From an uncultured Cryomorphaceae bacterium (GTDB lineage: Bacteria; Bacteroidota; Bacteroidia; Flavobacteriales; Schleiferiaceae): a stretch of 64,000 nucleotides of DNA. The notes beneath the pieces are model-generated. The model had not been told where the DNA came from. It saw only the letters and a list, made by a program, of their open reading frames with translations, and did not search any database. The stretch is taken from positions 1-64,000 of the forward strand of contig CAJWKU010000003.1 in assembly GCA_913043005.1 (NCBI GenBank), read 5' to 3'. Of the stretch, positions 27,720 through 36,322 are shown piece after piece (the first letter of the stretch is position 1; each line of letters opens with the position of its first letter). Both the position numbers and the translations under genes were made by a program.

Positions 27720-28256
27720 TTAAGCTTTTTTTGAATCTGCCTTATTTGAGGCAGCTTTTTTTACTGGTTTTTTAATTACTGTATCACCAGATTTTTTTAT
27801 TGTAACAGCTTTTTTTGTTGATTTCTTTGGTGACTCATCAAGAACTTTCTTACTCGCTACAACTTTTTTAGTAGATTTCTTTGTTTCTACCTTCGGAGTC
27901 TGATCTGCTGTACTTTTTGCGGATTGCGACGTCTTTTTAGACGCAGTTAATTGAATGTCAGTTACGGATATTTGAGTCATAGGTTGACGATGTCCGGTCT
28001 TTTTTTCATAGCCTTTTCTTCGCTTTTTCTTAAAGATTATGACTTTATCAGCTTTGACATGACCTAAAATGCTTGCGGTTACGCTTGCACCTTTTATAAC
28101 TGGGGCGCCTACTGTTACTGTGCTTTTTTGTTCGGCAAGAAGAACGCGGTCAAATTTTACTTTGTCACCTTCATTTCCTTCCAAACGGTGCACATATACA
28201 CGTTGGTCTTTTTGCACTTTGTATTGCAGCCCTGCTATTTCTACTATGGCGTACAT
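27720..28256 (-). CDS. rplU: 50S ribosomal protein L21 with long lysine-rich tail
   Basis: Residues 1-104 are a normal L21 (YAIVEIAGLQYKVQKDQRV, FKKKRRKGYEKKTGHRQ). They are followed by about 74 extra residues with 23 lysines, many in KK pairs, plus Ala, Ser, Thr and Val (KKSTKKVVASKK). The usual length is about 103. Similar Lys/Ala tails are known on some Bacteroidota ribosomal proteins, but this one is long and probably disordered, likely touching rRNA or other nucleic acid. It is the first gene of the L21-L27 operon with a good promoter 26 nt upstream. Confidence 0.95.
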   Translation of the reverse strand: MYAIVEIAGLQYKVQKDQRVYVHRLEGNEGDKVKFDRVLLAEQKSTVTVGAPVIKGASVTASILGHVKADKVIIFKKKRRKGYEKKTGHRQPMTQISVTDIQLTASKKTSQSAKSTADQTPKVETKKSTKKVVASKKVLDESPKKSTKKAVTIKKSGDTVIKKPVKKAASNKADSKKA

Positions 28257-28281
28257 ATGTACTGGGATTAGTTAAGGGGGG

Positions 28282-28308
28282 CAAAGATAGTCTTAAATTC
28301 TAAACAAA
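28282..28308 (-). promoter_or_regulatory. rplU-rpmA promoter
   Basis: On the minus strand TATCTTTG (28289-28282) matches TAnnTTTG; a TTTG (28308-28305) lies 15 nt upstream, shorter than the usual spacing. The leader would be about 20 nt, a short one for an L21 operon. Confidence 0.5.
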
Positions 28309-28371
28309 TCACTTGCGATTTTCCGAAAATTGTTTTAATAAAAAATGACTGATTAAACCTTTGTTGATTAT

Positions 28372-29808
28372 CTATTTGGAGTCTACGATGTTAAACTTAT
28401 TTTCAGATAACCCTACTATAACACTGACTGAGGCGTCTCCTGTCAAATTTAACATTGTGCGTACCATATCAATTATTCGGTCTACAGGGAAGATAATTGC
28501 TATCCATGCAGGGTTAAGTCCAACACTTTCTAGGACCACAATTAACATAATCAATCCAGCGCTGGGAACAGATGCTGCACCAATACTTGCAAGTGTTGCT
28601 GTGAAAATAATCGTCGCTTGTTGCGCCAGGGTCAAATCAATCATATGAAATTGTGCCATAAATATTACCGCAATACTTTGGTACAATGCTGTGCCATCCA
28701 TATTTACCGTGGCACCCACTGGTAATACAAATGAACTAACTTCTTCATCTACACCAAGATTATCACGAACACAATCCATTGTTACAGGTAAAGTGGCAGC
28801 TGTCGAAGAAGTTGAAAATGCCAAAATTTGAGCAGGTCTTATTCCTTTCGAAAAATATTTCCAAGATTTAAATAAACCCATTTTTGTTTTCCTATTTATA
28901 AGTAATGCTATAACCAAAGGATAAAAAATAAAAATCATGATTAACAAGGCAATAATGGTTGTAATAGTGTAAGCACCTAGTGCTTTAAATATTTCTAGAA
29001 GCCTAGTTGGATCGTCCCCAGCCATTTCTGCCAATTTTCCTGCTAAAAGAGCAAATACAAAAACAGGAGCACCTTTCATTATTATATCAACCATTTTTAT
29101 AAAAATGTTACATCCACTGTTTATGAAGCCAATCATATGGGAGGTCTTGGATTTTGGCAAGGCGACTAATGTCACCCCAAAGAAAAGAGAGAAAAAGATA
29201 ATCTGCAGCATTAAGCTGCTGTTAAAGGAGACAAAAATATTCGAGGGCACCATATCAACAAAAAATTGTAGTGGGCCAGATTTTTTTGATGATGAAGCCG
29301 CTGCAATTTTATTATTTAATTCTTCATTTGAGCGTTGCTCTTTTAATGTCTGTCTGGCATCTTTTAAATATGATTTTAATTGAGAGTCTTCAGTTAATCT
29401 AATGTCATCAAAAAACTCAACTCCCTCGGTTTCATTGACCCATATTTCATATGACAATCTATTTACTTTAAGCTGTTCTTGATCAGCTTGGTATCCCGGT
29501 TTAAATGTGTTTGCAAAAAATAATCCAACACAACATGCAATTAAAGTTGAAGTGATATACAAGGCAAGGGTCTTGACCCCCATTCTTCCTAATGTTGCAG
29601 TATCATTTAATCCACTAATTCCTGAAATTATGCTAAAAAGAACTAAAGGAATAGCGATAAGCTTTAGTAATCGAATAAAAATTTCTCCAGCTGGCGCAAT
29701 CCAGTTGAGAGTAAAGTCACTCCATCCCATTGATGAACTCAACAAAGCCCAAAGAACACCTAATATTAATCCGATTATAATTTGAACAGCTAGAGAAGGC
29801 TTTTTCAT
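28372..29808 (-). CDS. Dicarboxylate/amino acid:cation symporter (DAACS)
   Basis: The 478-residue GltP/DctA-type secondary transporter takes up glutamate, aspartate or C4-dicarboxylates with Na+ or H+. The transport core carries the serine-rich re-entrant loop (FSTSSTAATLPVTM) and the NMDGTALYQS motif, plus GAASVPSAGLIMLI. A roughly 90-residue soluble insert between early membrane segments (about 85-175, helical and charged) is longer than in E. coli GltP. It stands alone on the minus strand. The substrate cannot be chosen between amino acids and dicarboxylates. Confidence 0.9.
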   Translation of the reverse strand: MKKPSLAVQIIIGLILGVLWALLSSSMGWSDFTLNWIAPAGEIFIRLLKLIAIPLVLFSIISGISGLNDTATLGRMGVKTLALYITSTLIACCVGLFFANTFKPGYQADQEQLKVNRLSYEIWVNETEGVEFFDDIRLTEDSQLKSYLKDARQTLKEQRSNEELNNKIAAASSSKKSGPLQFFVDMVPSNIFVSFNSSLMLQIIFFSLFFGVTLVALPKSKTSHMIGFINSGCNIFIKMVDIIMKGAPVFVFALLAGKLAEMAGDDPTRLLEIFKALGAYTITTIIALLIMIFIFYPLVIALLINRKTKMGLFKSWKYFSKGIRPAQILAFSTSSTAATLPVTMDCVRDNLGVDEEVSSFVLPVGATVNMDGTALYQSIAVIFMAQFHMIDLTLAQQATIIFTATLASIGAASVPSAGLIMLIVVLESVGLNPAWIAIIFPVDRIIDMVRTMLNLTGDASVSVIVGLSENKFNIVDSK

Positions 29809-29898
29809 AAGGGGTCGCTTTTTAAATTAATCTGATTTAGGATACTAATATTTTAAATAAATATCAAATATTAATTTTTTTCTTGGTTGAAAAAAATA

Positions 29899-30783
29899 TC
29901 ATTTTTTATTGACAATTCTTACACCAAGAAGGATTACAGCCATTCCCAAAAAATGATTTAGTAAGAGGCTCTCCCCGTCAATAATCCCCCACACCAAGGC
30001 CACTATTGGAATTACGTATGTTGTGGATGCAGCAAAAATTGGTGTTGTGATGGATATTAATTTATTAAAAACAACCATCGATAGAGAAGTTCCAAAAATC
30101 CCCAGGAATGCGACAGCTAAAAATGGAACCAAAATATCTGACTTTAATATACCGGAGGGCCAGAAAATAGTTGAACTAAAATCTGTGAATATGAGAATAA
30201 TGATGGAAGGTATACTTGCACCAATAAGAGCGAAAAGAGTAATCGCTTGAGGTGAAAGGTGATTCAATTTTGAAATTGAATTTATACTAATTCCATAGCA
30301 TGCCGCTGCGCACAAGGCTAATAATATGTATGGCCAATTAGTTCCAACTACTGAATTTGAGCTAAATGGATTAATTAATATTAACGTTCCTATTAGCCCG
30401 ATAAAAACACCGAGAAACTTAAGAGGTTTTAGTTTTCGTCGGTAAGCAATAATTCCGACAATGAGAGTGAAAAGTGGCGTCATTGAATTTGTTATTCCTA
30501 CTATTCCTGAAGGGATATAGTTGATGGCAACCGGGAATAATACATAAGGAATAGAATTACCTAAAATTGCAATTACAATAAGATGAGGAATATCTGATCT
30601 CCGAAATTCTTTAAAGAACGGATAAGCAAAAGTCAAAGTAAATAATGCAGCAAAAATAATTCTAGCAGCTCCTATCTGGATAGCGCTAAACCCCTGTAGA
30701 GCGTGCTTCATTATGATAAATGAAGATCCCCAGACAAAAACAAGGCTAAAAAAAATGATCCAGGGCAAGAATTTGGCTTTCAT
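29899..30783 (-). CDS. EamA/DMT-family transporter
   Basis: This predicted inner-membrane exporter has about 10 hydrophobic segments formed by two EamA repeats (VFVWGSSFIIMKHAL and ILLALCAAACYGISI as the repeat starts). The ATG at 30783 gives 294 residues; an earlier in-frame ATG/alternative start would lie inside the divergent ctaA start region. A TACCTTTG element lies 7 nt before this ATG. EamA proteins commonly export amino acids or metabolites, but no substrate can be named. Confidence 0.85.
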   Translation of the reverse strand: MKAKFLPWIIFFSLVFVWGSSFIIMKHALQGFSAIQIGAARIIFAALFTLTFAYPFFKEFRRSDIPHLIVIAILGNSIPYVLFPVAINYIPSGIVGITNSMTPLFTLIVGIIAYRRKLKPLKFLGVFIGLIGTLILINPFSSNSVVGTNWPYILLALCAAACYGISINSISKLNHLSPQAITLFALIGASIPSIIILIFTDFSSTIFWPSGILKSDILVPFLAVAFLGIFGTSLSMVVFNKLISITTPIFAASTTYVIPIVALVWGIIDGESLLLNHFLGMAVILLGVRIVNKK

Positions 30784-30790
30784 AAGGCGA

Positions 30791-30809
30791 CAAAGGTAGA
30801 TTACCTTTG
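30791..30809. promoter_or_regulatory. Symmetric divergent promoter pair for EamA gene and ctaA
   Basis: CAAAGGTA at 30791-30798 and TACCTTTG at 30802-30809 form an inverted repeat. Read outward, each half is a perfect TAnnTTTG minus-7 element on its own strand. They end 7 nt before the EamA ATG and 5 nt before the ctaA ATG, so both mRNAs would be leaderless or nearly so. Confidence 0.55.
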
Positions 30810-30814
30810 TAGTC

Positions 30815-31930
30815 ATGCGTCAACCACCTTCAACATTATGGACTTTTTTGTTAAGACGATTATTACAGATGTCGATAATATTGACTTTTCTTGTGATTCT
30901 AGCTGGATCCATAGTTAGAATGACCGGTAGCGGTATGGGTTGTCCAGATTGGCCAAAATGCTTTGGGTTAATAATTCCACCTACAAACATTAATCAGGTT
31001 TCGTGGTCTCCAAATTTATTATTTAGTGAGGGGCAAATGGTAATTAAAGATCAACAATTATTAGTAGCAAATAGATCATTTAGTTCGCGCCTAGAATTTA
31101 ATCCTTCTAATTGGAATAGCTATGAACGTCATGACTATGCGATATTTAACCCGGTTCACACATGGATCGAATACATTAATAGACTACTTGGGGCCTTACT
31201 TGGAATACCCATTTTATTGGCTTCAATTTTTATTTTTTTTCGATATCGTTCTCATCCAAAATGGTCATTAACTATGATAGCTATTCTCGGCATGCTTTTA
31301 TTTGAAGCATGGTTGGGGAAAGTCGTTGTAGATGGCAATCTCATTCCACATCAAATAACATTTCATCTAGCAGGAGCATTTATAATTTTAGCGTTGCTTG
31401 CTTTGATATACCGAAGTGTAAGTTCTGAATGGGAAACTCATGCCTTTGTTGCTGAACGAAATATTCGGGATTTGGAAAAAAATAGAAGTAAAGTCTTTAG
31501 AATTTATATTTTGATTTCCATTTTACTTGGAATTCAAATTATTCTAGGTACTCAAGTAAGGGAAGAAGTTGATGTGCTGATGAAAACTTTTGGCGTAGGG
31601 GCCTCAAGAATAGGGTGGGTAGGTAAACTGAGTTCAATTATACTTATACATCGAAGTTTTTCAATTGTTCTGCTGATGTTTTCGTTCTATTTATTGAGAT
31701 TATCAGAAGGTTTGGCTGGTTTGCGTTTTAGAGCTGGTATTGTTTTAATAATTTTTATAACAGAGGCCACTCTAGGTGCCGCAATGTACTATTTTGATAT
31801 TCCTAAAATAATTCAACCAATACATATTATATTAAGCGCAATAGCATGGTTTTTAATAATAGATGGATCATTTAAATCTTGGTTGATGATTCGCCACTTC
31901 AAGCAAGATCAAGGGGTTTCAAATAACTGA
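30815..31930 (+). CDS. ctaA: Heme A synthase (COX15/CtaA family)
   Basis: The 371-residue membrane protein oxidises the C8 methyl of heme O to make heme A for aa3-type cytochrome oxidase. The N-terminal GSIVRMTGSGMGCPDWPKCF is the family signature. Histidines lie in HTWIEYINRLLGALLG, HQITFHLAGA, HRSFSIVL and PIHIILSAI, in line with heme ligands. About eight membrane segments are seen. Its end overlaps the convergent gldD gene by 12 nt. Cytochrome oxidase genes are not in this window. Confidence 0.93.
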   Translation: MRQPPSTLWTFLLRRLLQMSIILTFLVILAGSIVRMTGSGMGCPDWPKCFGLIIPPTNINQVSWSPNLLFSEGQMVIKDQQLLVANRSFSSRLEFNPSNWNSYERHDYAIFNPVHTWIEYINRLLGALLGIPILLASIFIFFRYRSHPKWSLTMIAILGMLLFEAWLGKVVVDGNLIPHQITFHLAGAFIILALLALIYRSVSSEWETHAFVAERNIRDLEKNRSKVFRIYILISILLGIQIILGTQVREEVDVLMKTFGVGASRIGWVGKLSSIILIHRSFSIVLLMFSFYLLRLSEGLAGLRFRAGIVLIIFITEATLGAAMYYFDIPKIIQPIHIILSAIAWFLIIDGSFKSWLMIRHFKQDQGVSNN

Positions 31931-32527
31931 TTTCCATTTAATTGATTCCATTATATTTACCACTTCTTGCTCAAGAAATTCGTTTATAGGTTTTAAAGAA
32001 TCAGGATTAGGTTGGGCATATATGTAAGCTGCTCCCCGAATAAAATTCGATATACTATCGGTCGCAAAAAATTGAATGCTGGATGCTGTATTTCCATAAA
32101 TGCGAAATACCATTCCATTTACATTTCTTTCAGAATTCACATAGTTTTTTTGATCAATACCCTCTGCCACAACGGAGTGTTTAAAAGTCATTTTATGCGC
32201 ATCGTCTATTAATTGCGATAAATTCCCATTAATACTTTTATAGGTGATCTGAATTCTTCCGTTACAAAAAGGATAAAACATATCTCCCCACCCTAATTCT
32301 GATTTATCAATCCAATATCCATTGCTACTGTGAATGAAGTTAAACGGTAAATTAAGATTGTTTAATTTTAGCTCTACAGAGCTATCTTTCGGAATTGTGA
32401 GTCTCATAAAACCATATGGTCTGAGATTTATAGAACTTGAATTTGATGAAAACAAAAGGTGAAGACTAGTCGCTATAAAAGCAACAACAAAAATTAGGAT
32501 TGTTATGTAAACAAATTTAGTTTTCAT
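31919..32527 (-). CDS. gldD: Gliding motility protein GldD, without lipobox
   Basis: The 202-residue protein matches GldD: LRPYGFMRLTIP near the N-terminus, YKSINGNLSQLIDDAHKM, VFRIYGNTASSIQFFATDS and FIRGAAYIYAQPNPDSLKP. It overlaps the end of gldE by 11 nt, the conserved order in gliding Bacteroidota. GldD is required for gliding and T9SS-related functions in Flavobacterium johnsoniae, where it is a lipoprotein. Here the N-terminal segment (ITILIFVVAFIATSLHLLF) has no cysteine, so a membrane anchor rather than lipid attachment is predicted. Confidence 0.88.
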   Translation of the reverse strand: MKTKFVYITILIFVVAFIATSLHLLFSSNSSSINLRPYGFMRLTIPKDSSVELKLNNLNLPFNFIHSSNGYWIDKSELGWGDMFYPFCNGRIQITYKSINGNLSQLIDDAHKMTFKHSVVAEGIDQKNYVNSERNVNGMVFRIYGNTASSIQFFATDSISNFIRGAAYIYAQPNPDSLKPINEFLEQEVVNIMESIKWKSVI

Positions 32528-33824
32528 TTTCGATTAATTTCACTTTTACACGAACAATTCTGCGAACATCGACAGCTTCAACGGTCCATTTTATAGGACC
32601 AATCGTAAGTGATTCTCCTTTCAAAGGCATCCGCCCAAGTTGCTCTAATAATATTCCTGCAACTGTATCTGCTTCACCTCTATATTCCTCTAAAACATCT
32701 GGACTAATATTTAATACACGATAGAGGTCAGTCAATTGAGCTCTTGCCTCAAATACAAATGTATACTTATCTAATTGGGAGTATAGTTGTTCATCAGAAT
32801 CAAATTCATCACGAATCTCTCCAACAATTTCTTCCATAACATCCTCTAGGGTAGTAATTCCTGAAATCCCACCAAATTCGTCTACCACAACAGCCATATG
32901 CATTTTTTTTTGTCGAAAGTCCCCTAATAAATCGTCAATTTTCATATTCTCGGTAACAAAAAAAACCGGTCTTAAGAGTTCTGCCCAATTGAATTCATTA
33001 GAAGCATCCAAATGGTTAAGTAGATCTTTTGCATGTAAAATTCCCAATATACTATCAAGGCTTTTTTGAAATATTGGAATTCTTGAATAACCATTTTCAG
33101 AGACGGATTCTAAAACTTTTTTAATGTCAAGATCAGAGTTAATTGCAAAGATATCTTGACGTGGTGTCATTATTTGTTTAACACTTGTTGATCCAAATTT
33201 TACAATTTCTCTGAGCAGTCTTTGCTGCTCGGGAGTCGTTGCTTCATCTGATGTTAAATCTAGGGCTTCTTCAAGCTCATTAACTGTAAGAGATTTTGCT
33301 TTGCTGAAACGATCGATATAGCGAGAGGATTTTACTAGAGCGTTGCTTATTGGATTTAAAAATTTAATTGCATTTTGAATAAATTTAGAGCTTGACATAG
33401 TCCAATTAAGTCCATGATTTGTAGCATAAGTCTTAGGTATAACTTCACCGAAAACTAAGATTAAAGTGGTCACAAAAATTGTTTGGATTCCTAAAGCTAT
33501 AAAAGGATAGTCCTCTAAGTTAAAAATTAAACTTGTTGCTAATGATGACAATAAGATTAGTCCAAGATTAAATAAATTGTTTAGAATTAGTAATGTTGCT
33601 AACAAATTCTCTGGAGACTTAAGGACTTCCAAAACCCGTTTTGAGGAAATGGATTTATCCTCACTAAGTTCGACTTTTTGATTTGGCGAAAGCGAAAAAT
33701 AAGCTACCTCTGATGCAGAGGTAAATGCAGATCCCATTAAAAGTAATAACATCGCTAGTAGGTGAAAAATAACTCCACTCGGAAAGGGTTGAAAAATTGA
33801 AAAAAATAAAGGTTCAGGGTCCAA
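32517..33824 (-). CDS. gldE: Gliding motility-associated protein GldE (CNNM/CorC type)
   Basis: The 435-residue protein has an N-terminal DUF21/CNNM membrane domain, two CBS domains (about 200-320; IMTPRQDIFAI, GISGITTLEDVMEEIVGEI) and a C-terminal CorC/HlyC domain. Gene order mutY-ssb-gldE-gldD supports GldE. The start is TTG at 33824: an in-frame stop lies immediately upstream, and the resulting MDPEP opening is common among GldE proteins. It probably supports GldD function at the inner membrane; a metal-transport role like that of CorC/CNNM is possible. Confidence 0.88.
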   Translation of the reverse strand: MDPEPLFFSIFQPFPSGVIFHLLAMLLLLMGSAFTSASEVAYFSLSPNQKVELSEDKSISSKRVLEVLKSPENLLATLLILNNLFNLGLILLSSLATSLIFNLEDYPFIALGIQTIFVTTLILVFGEVIPKTYATNHGLNWTMSSSKFIQNAIKFLNPISNALVKSSRYIDRFSKAKSLTVNELEEALDLTSDEATTPEQQRLLREIVKFGSTSVKQIMTPRQDIFAINSDLDIKKVLESVSENGYSRIPIFQKSLDSILGILHAKDLLNHLDASNEFNWAELLRPVFFVTENMKIDDLLGDFRQKKMHMAVVVDEFGGISGITTLEDVMEEIVGEIRDEFDSDEQLYSQLDKYTFVFEARAQLTDLYRVLNISPDVLEEYRGEADTVAGILLEQLGRMPLKGESLTIGPIKWTVEAVDVRRIVRVKVKLIENEN

Positions 33825-33857
33825 TTAGGATGATTTAAATCAGAATAATAAATTTAT

Positions 33858-34262
33858 TTAAAATGGCAAATCATTATTTTCATGATCGTCGGCCTTGTGC
33901 GAATTTACGCCATTTTGATTACCACGGTTGGGTCCTAACATTGTCATTGAGTCACCCGCAATTTCAAAATTATATCTAGTTTTATTATTTTCATCATTCC
34001 ATTGTCTAGACCTAATTTTACCTTCAATGAATACTTTATCTCCTTTTTTTAAATACAACTCACAGACTTCAACTAATCTTGGAGATCGAAAAACAATGTT
34101 ATGCCATTCTGTAATCTCTTTTTTTTGACCCTCTTTGTCCGAGTAATTTTCTGATGTGGCGATGGGAAATTTTATTATTTTCCCGCCATTATCAAAACTT
34201 ACTGTTTCAGGATCTTTTCCTAGGTTCCCTATTAACATTACCTTATTCAAGCTGCCAGTCAT
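33858..34262 (-). CDS. ssb: Single-stranded DNA-binding protein
   Basis: The start is set at the ATG at 34262 (MTGSLNKVMLIGNLGKDPE), giving 134 residues. A longer frame would overlap mutY and adds a non-conserved N-terminus. The OB fold is followed by a short Asn/His-rich linker and the acidic tip ending DLPF, which recruits repair and replication partners. It lies 25 nt after mutY and 33 nt before gldE, within one minus-strand operon. Confidence 0.93.
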   Translation of the reverse strand: MTGSLNKVMLIGNLGKDPETVSFDNGGKIIKFPIATSENYSDKEGQKKEITEWHNIVFRSPRLVEVCELYLKKGDKVFIEGKIRSRQWNDENNKTRYNFEIAGDSMTMLGPNRGNQNGVNSHKADDHENNDLPF

Positions 34263-34287
34263 TTTTTCTACTAAATAGTCCTTAGAT

Positions 34288-35304
34288 TCAAATGTAACTT
34301 TTTTCATTTAATATTTTCAATATTGGAGCAGGAAAGGCTAACCTTTTTAGATCTTGATTTGAGAACCATTGAATTTCTTCATTTTTAGGATATATTTCTC
34401 CCGTCCAGTCTGAAAAATATAGATTCATTTTTCTATGAGTTAAAAGGTGTTTTTGATATATAATATTGCCCTTTTGAATATTCCTACTTTTTTTTGCTAA
34501 CTCCCAATCTTCAAAATTTAATTCTAAGGGTGTCCAAAGGCCACCCCATATGCCGGTTTTGGGTCGTAGAGTGAATCCATATGTATCATTCTTTCTTAGG
34601 AATACATAGAACTTATCTACTTCTTTTATTCTTATAGATTTTAGTTTAACCGGAAAGTTATGCTGGTTACCGGATCTTCTTGAGATACAATTCTCTTCAA
34701 ACGGACATGCTGGGCAATTTGGTTTTTTAGGTTTACAGATGGTTGAACCAATATCCATTATGGCTTGATTACTATCTCCAGGTCTTTTTTTTGATAATAG
34801 CGGCAATGCTAGGGCCGATATTTCTTTTATCGTAGATTTCTTTTCAATAGGAGAACTTATTGCAAAGAGTCTTGAATATACACGGAATGCATTTCCATCG
34901 AGCGCAGGGGAAACTTCTCCAAAGCAGATCGAGGATATAGCAGCTGCAGTGTATGGTCCTATTCCTGGAAGTTTTAATAGCTCTGAAGATGTCTTCGGGA
35001 ATTCACTTTGAAACTTTGAGACTATAATCTGAGCTGCTTGATAAATGTTTCTCGCTCGGCTGTAATATCCCAAACCTGACCATAAAGCCAATATTTCTGA
35101 CTCTTTAGCCTTGGAAAGACTTTTGACAGTGGGAAATTTCTTTAAAAAAATTTCCCAATATTCAAGGCCCTGATCTATCCTAGTTTGTTGCAATATTATC
35201 TCACTTAACCATATTGCATAGGGGTCTTTTGTCCTTCGCCAAGGTAAGAAGCGTTGATGATTATCAAACCACTTTATTAGATCGGTTTGCATTTTATTTA
35301 TCAT
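34288..35304 (-). CDS. mutY: A/G-specific adenine glycosylase MutY
   Basis: The 338-residue enzyme removes A opposite 8-oxoG. WLSEIILQQTRID has the catalytic glutamate (E35), the helix-hairpin-helix LPGIGPYTAAAI and LDGNAFRV the catalytic Asp136. The [4Fe-4S] cysteines are intact at C190, C197, C200 and C206 (6-2-5 spacing). A C-terminal NUDIX-like domain recognises 8-oxoG. It is the first gene of the mutY-ssb-gldE-gldD cluster and is divergent from the HU gene. Confidence 0.95.
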   Translation of the reverse strand: MINKMQTDLIKWFDNHQRFLPWRRTKDPYAIWLSEIILQQTRIDQGLEYWEIFLKKFPTVKSLSKAKESEILALWSGLGYYSRARNIYQAAQIIVSKFQSEFPKTSSELLKLPGIGPYTAAAISSICFGEVSPALDGNAFRVYSRLFAISSPIEKKSTIKEISALALPLLSKKRPGDSNQAIMDIGSTICKPKKPNCPACPFEENCISRRSGNQHNFPVKLKSIRIKEVDKFYVFLRKNDTYGFTLRPKTGIWGGLWTPLELNFEDWELAKKSRNIQKGNIIYQKHLLTHRKMNLYFSDWTGEIYPKNEEIQWFSNQDLKRLAFPAPILKILNEKSYI

Positions 35305-35339
35305 AATTGTTGAATCACTTACAATTGCCTAACTTTGCG

Positions 35340-35347
35340 GCCGCTAA
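35340..35347 (+). promoter_or_regulatory. Minus-7 promoter element of the HU operon
   Basis: TAACTTTG is an exact TAnnTTTG match, 41 nt before the HU ATG. No clear minus-33 TTTG was found at the usual distance. A NotI-like GCGGCCGC follows at 35348-35355 in the leader. Confidence 0.4.
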
Positions 35348-35388
35348 TTTAAACCCATTTTAAGGGCTCACATAAAAAATAATTCAAC

Positions 35389-35682
35389 ATGACAAAAGCG
35401 GATATTGTTACTCGCATAGCAGATAGAACTGGCATGGAAAAGTCAGATGTTTTAGCCGTTGTAGAAAATTTCATGCGAGAAGTTAAGACCAATATGGAGT
35501 CTGGAGAAAACATATATTTAAGAGGTTTTGGAAGTTTTGTTTTGAAAAAACGAGCTGAAAAGACAGGTCGCAATATCTCGAAGAATACCACATTAATAAT
35601 TCCTGCTCATTATATACCAGCTTTTAAGCCTGCAAAGACTTTTGCTGGAAAAGTAAAGAGTAATGTTTCAATAAATAAATAA
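35389..35682 (+). CDS. HU/IHF-family DNA-binding protein
   Basis: The 97-residue nucleoid protein starts MTKADIVTRIADRTG and contains the YLRGFGSFVLKKRAEKTGRN arm signature and AFKPAKTFAGKV. The DNA-bending proline sits in the TLIIPAHYIPAF arm. It heads a plus-strand run with a TPR protein, a COX24-like peptide and RNase G, an arrangement I recognise as common in Bacteroidota. It probably acts as a dimer in chromosome compaction. Confidence 0.93.
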   Translation: MTKADIVTRIADRTGMEKSDVLAVVENFMREVKTNMESGENIYLRGFGSFVLKKRAEKTGRNISKNTTLIIPAHYIPAFKPAKTFAGKVKSNVSINK

Positions 35683-35692
35683 ACCAGATTAA

Positions 35693-36196
35693 ATGAATCG
35701 TTCGCGGACATTGGCAATAGTATTAGTAGTTATTTTAACCGCTACTATTTTGTTGTTTCCGAACGTTTTGAAAGAGACTGAAAAGAGCATTGAAGAACTT
35801 AGCCCCTTGGATGAAAAAGTTCAAGTCGCTGTTAAAATGATAGAGTCGGGGAATGGTAACCCCATGGAAGCTATTTTTTCTCTTAGAGAAGTAGTTGAAG
35901 CAGATTCAAACCATCGAGATGCTCAATTCTACCTTGGACAATTTTCTATAATGTCCGGGCAATGGAGCAAGGCGGTAAATCGTTTTGTGAAAGTTTTAAG
36001 AATTGACCCTTCTGATGTTTACGCAATGGAATCCCTGGCAATAGCTAGATTTCAGCAAGGAGACATAGAAGAGGCCATTAAAAATCTGATTTTTTTTTTA
36101 GAAGCATATCCAAACTCATCCCGCGATTCCGAATTGAGAACTCTTTTAGCGAGTTATCAAGGGGAAAGTCAATCGGAAGTCGATAAAGTTCAATGA
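35693..36196 (+). CDS. Membrane-anchored TPR protein
   Basis: The 167-residue protein has an N-terminal membrane segment (LAIVLVVILTATILLF) and about two to three TPR units (HRDAQFYLGQFSIMSGQWSK, YAMESLAIARFQQGDIEE). It lies 10 nt after the HU gene and just before the COX24-like peptide and RNase G. The position is conserved in relatives, but the role is not known; a scaffold at the inner membrane near RNase G is only a guess. Confidence 0.8.
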   Translation: MNRSRTLAIVLVVILTATILLFPNVLKETEKSIEELSPLDEKVQVAVKMIESGNGNPMEAIFSLREVVEADSNHRDAQFYLGQFSIMSGQWSKAVNRFVKVLRIDPSDVYAMESLAIARFQQGDIEEAIKNLIFFLEAYPNSSRDSELRTLLASYQGESQSEVDKVQ

Positions 36197-36220
36197 TTGT
36201 TTCATTTAAATAAATAAATT

Positions 36221-36310
36221 ATGCCTAGCGGTAAAAAAAGAAAGCGCCACAAGATGGCAACTCATAAAAGGAAAAAGCGCTTGCGCAAGAACCGTCATAA
36301 GAAGAAATAA
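36221..36310 (+). CDS. COX24/AURKAIP1-domain basic peptide, 29 aa
   Basis: A 29-residue, extremely basic peptide (MPSGKKRKRHKMATHKRKK, then LRKNRHKKK) is encoded between the TPR gene and rng. It matches the short AURKAIP1/COX24-domain proteins of Bacteroidota, related to mitochondrial ribosomal protein mS38, so it is probably a small ribosomal subunit component. It is too short for routine gene callers. It is 24 nt after the TPR gene and 12 nt before rng, all on one strand. Confidence 0.88.
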   Translation: MPSGKKRKRHKMATHKRKKRLRKNRHKKK

Positions 36311-36322
36311 AAATAAATAATT

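Noticed and set aside
35348-35355. GCGGCCGC in the HU leader as a functional site
   Set aside because: It is a short GC-rich palindrome with no repeat elsewhere in the region that I noticed; it may be chance.
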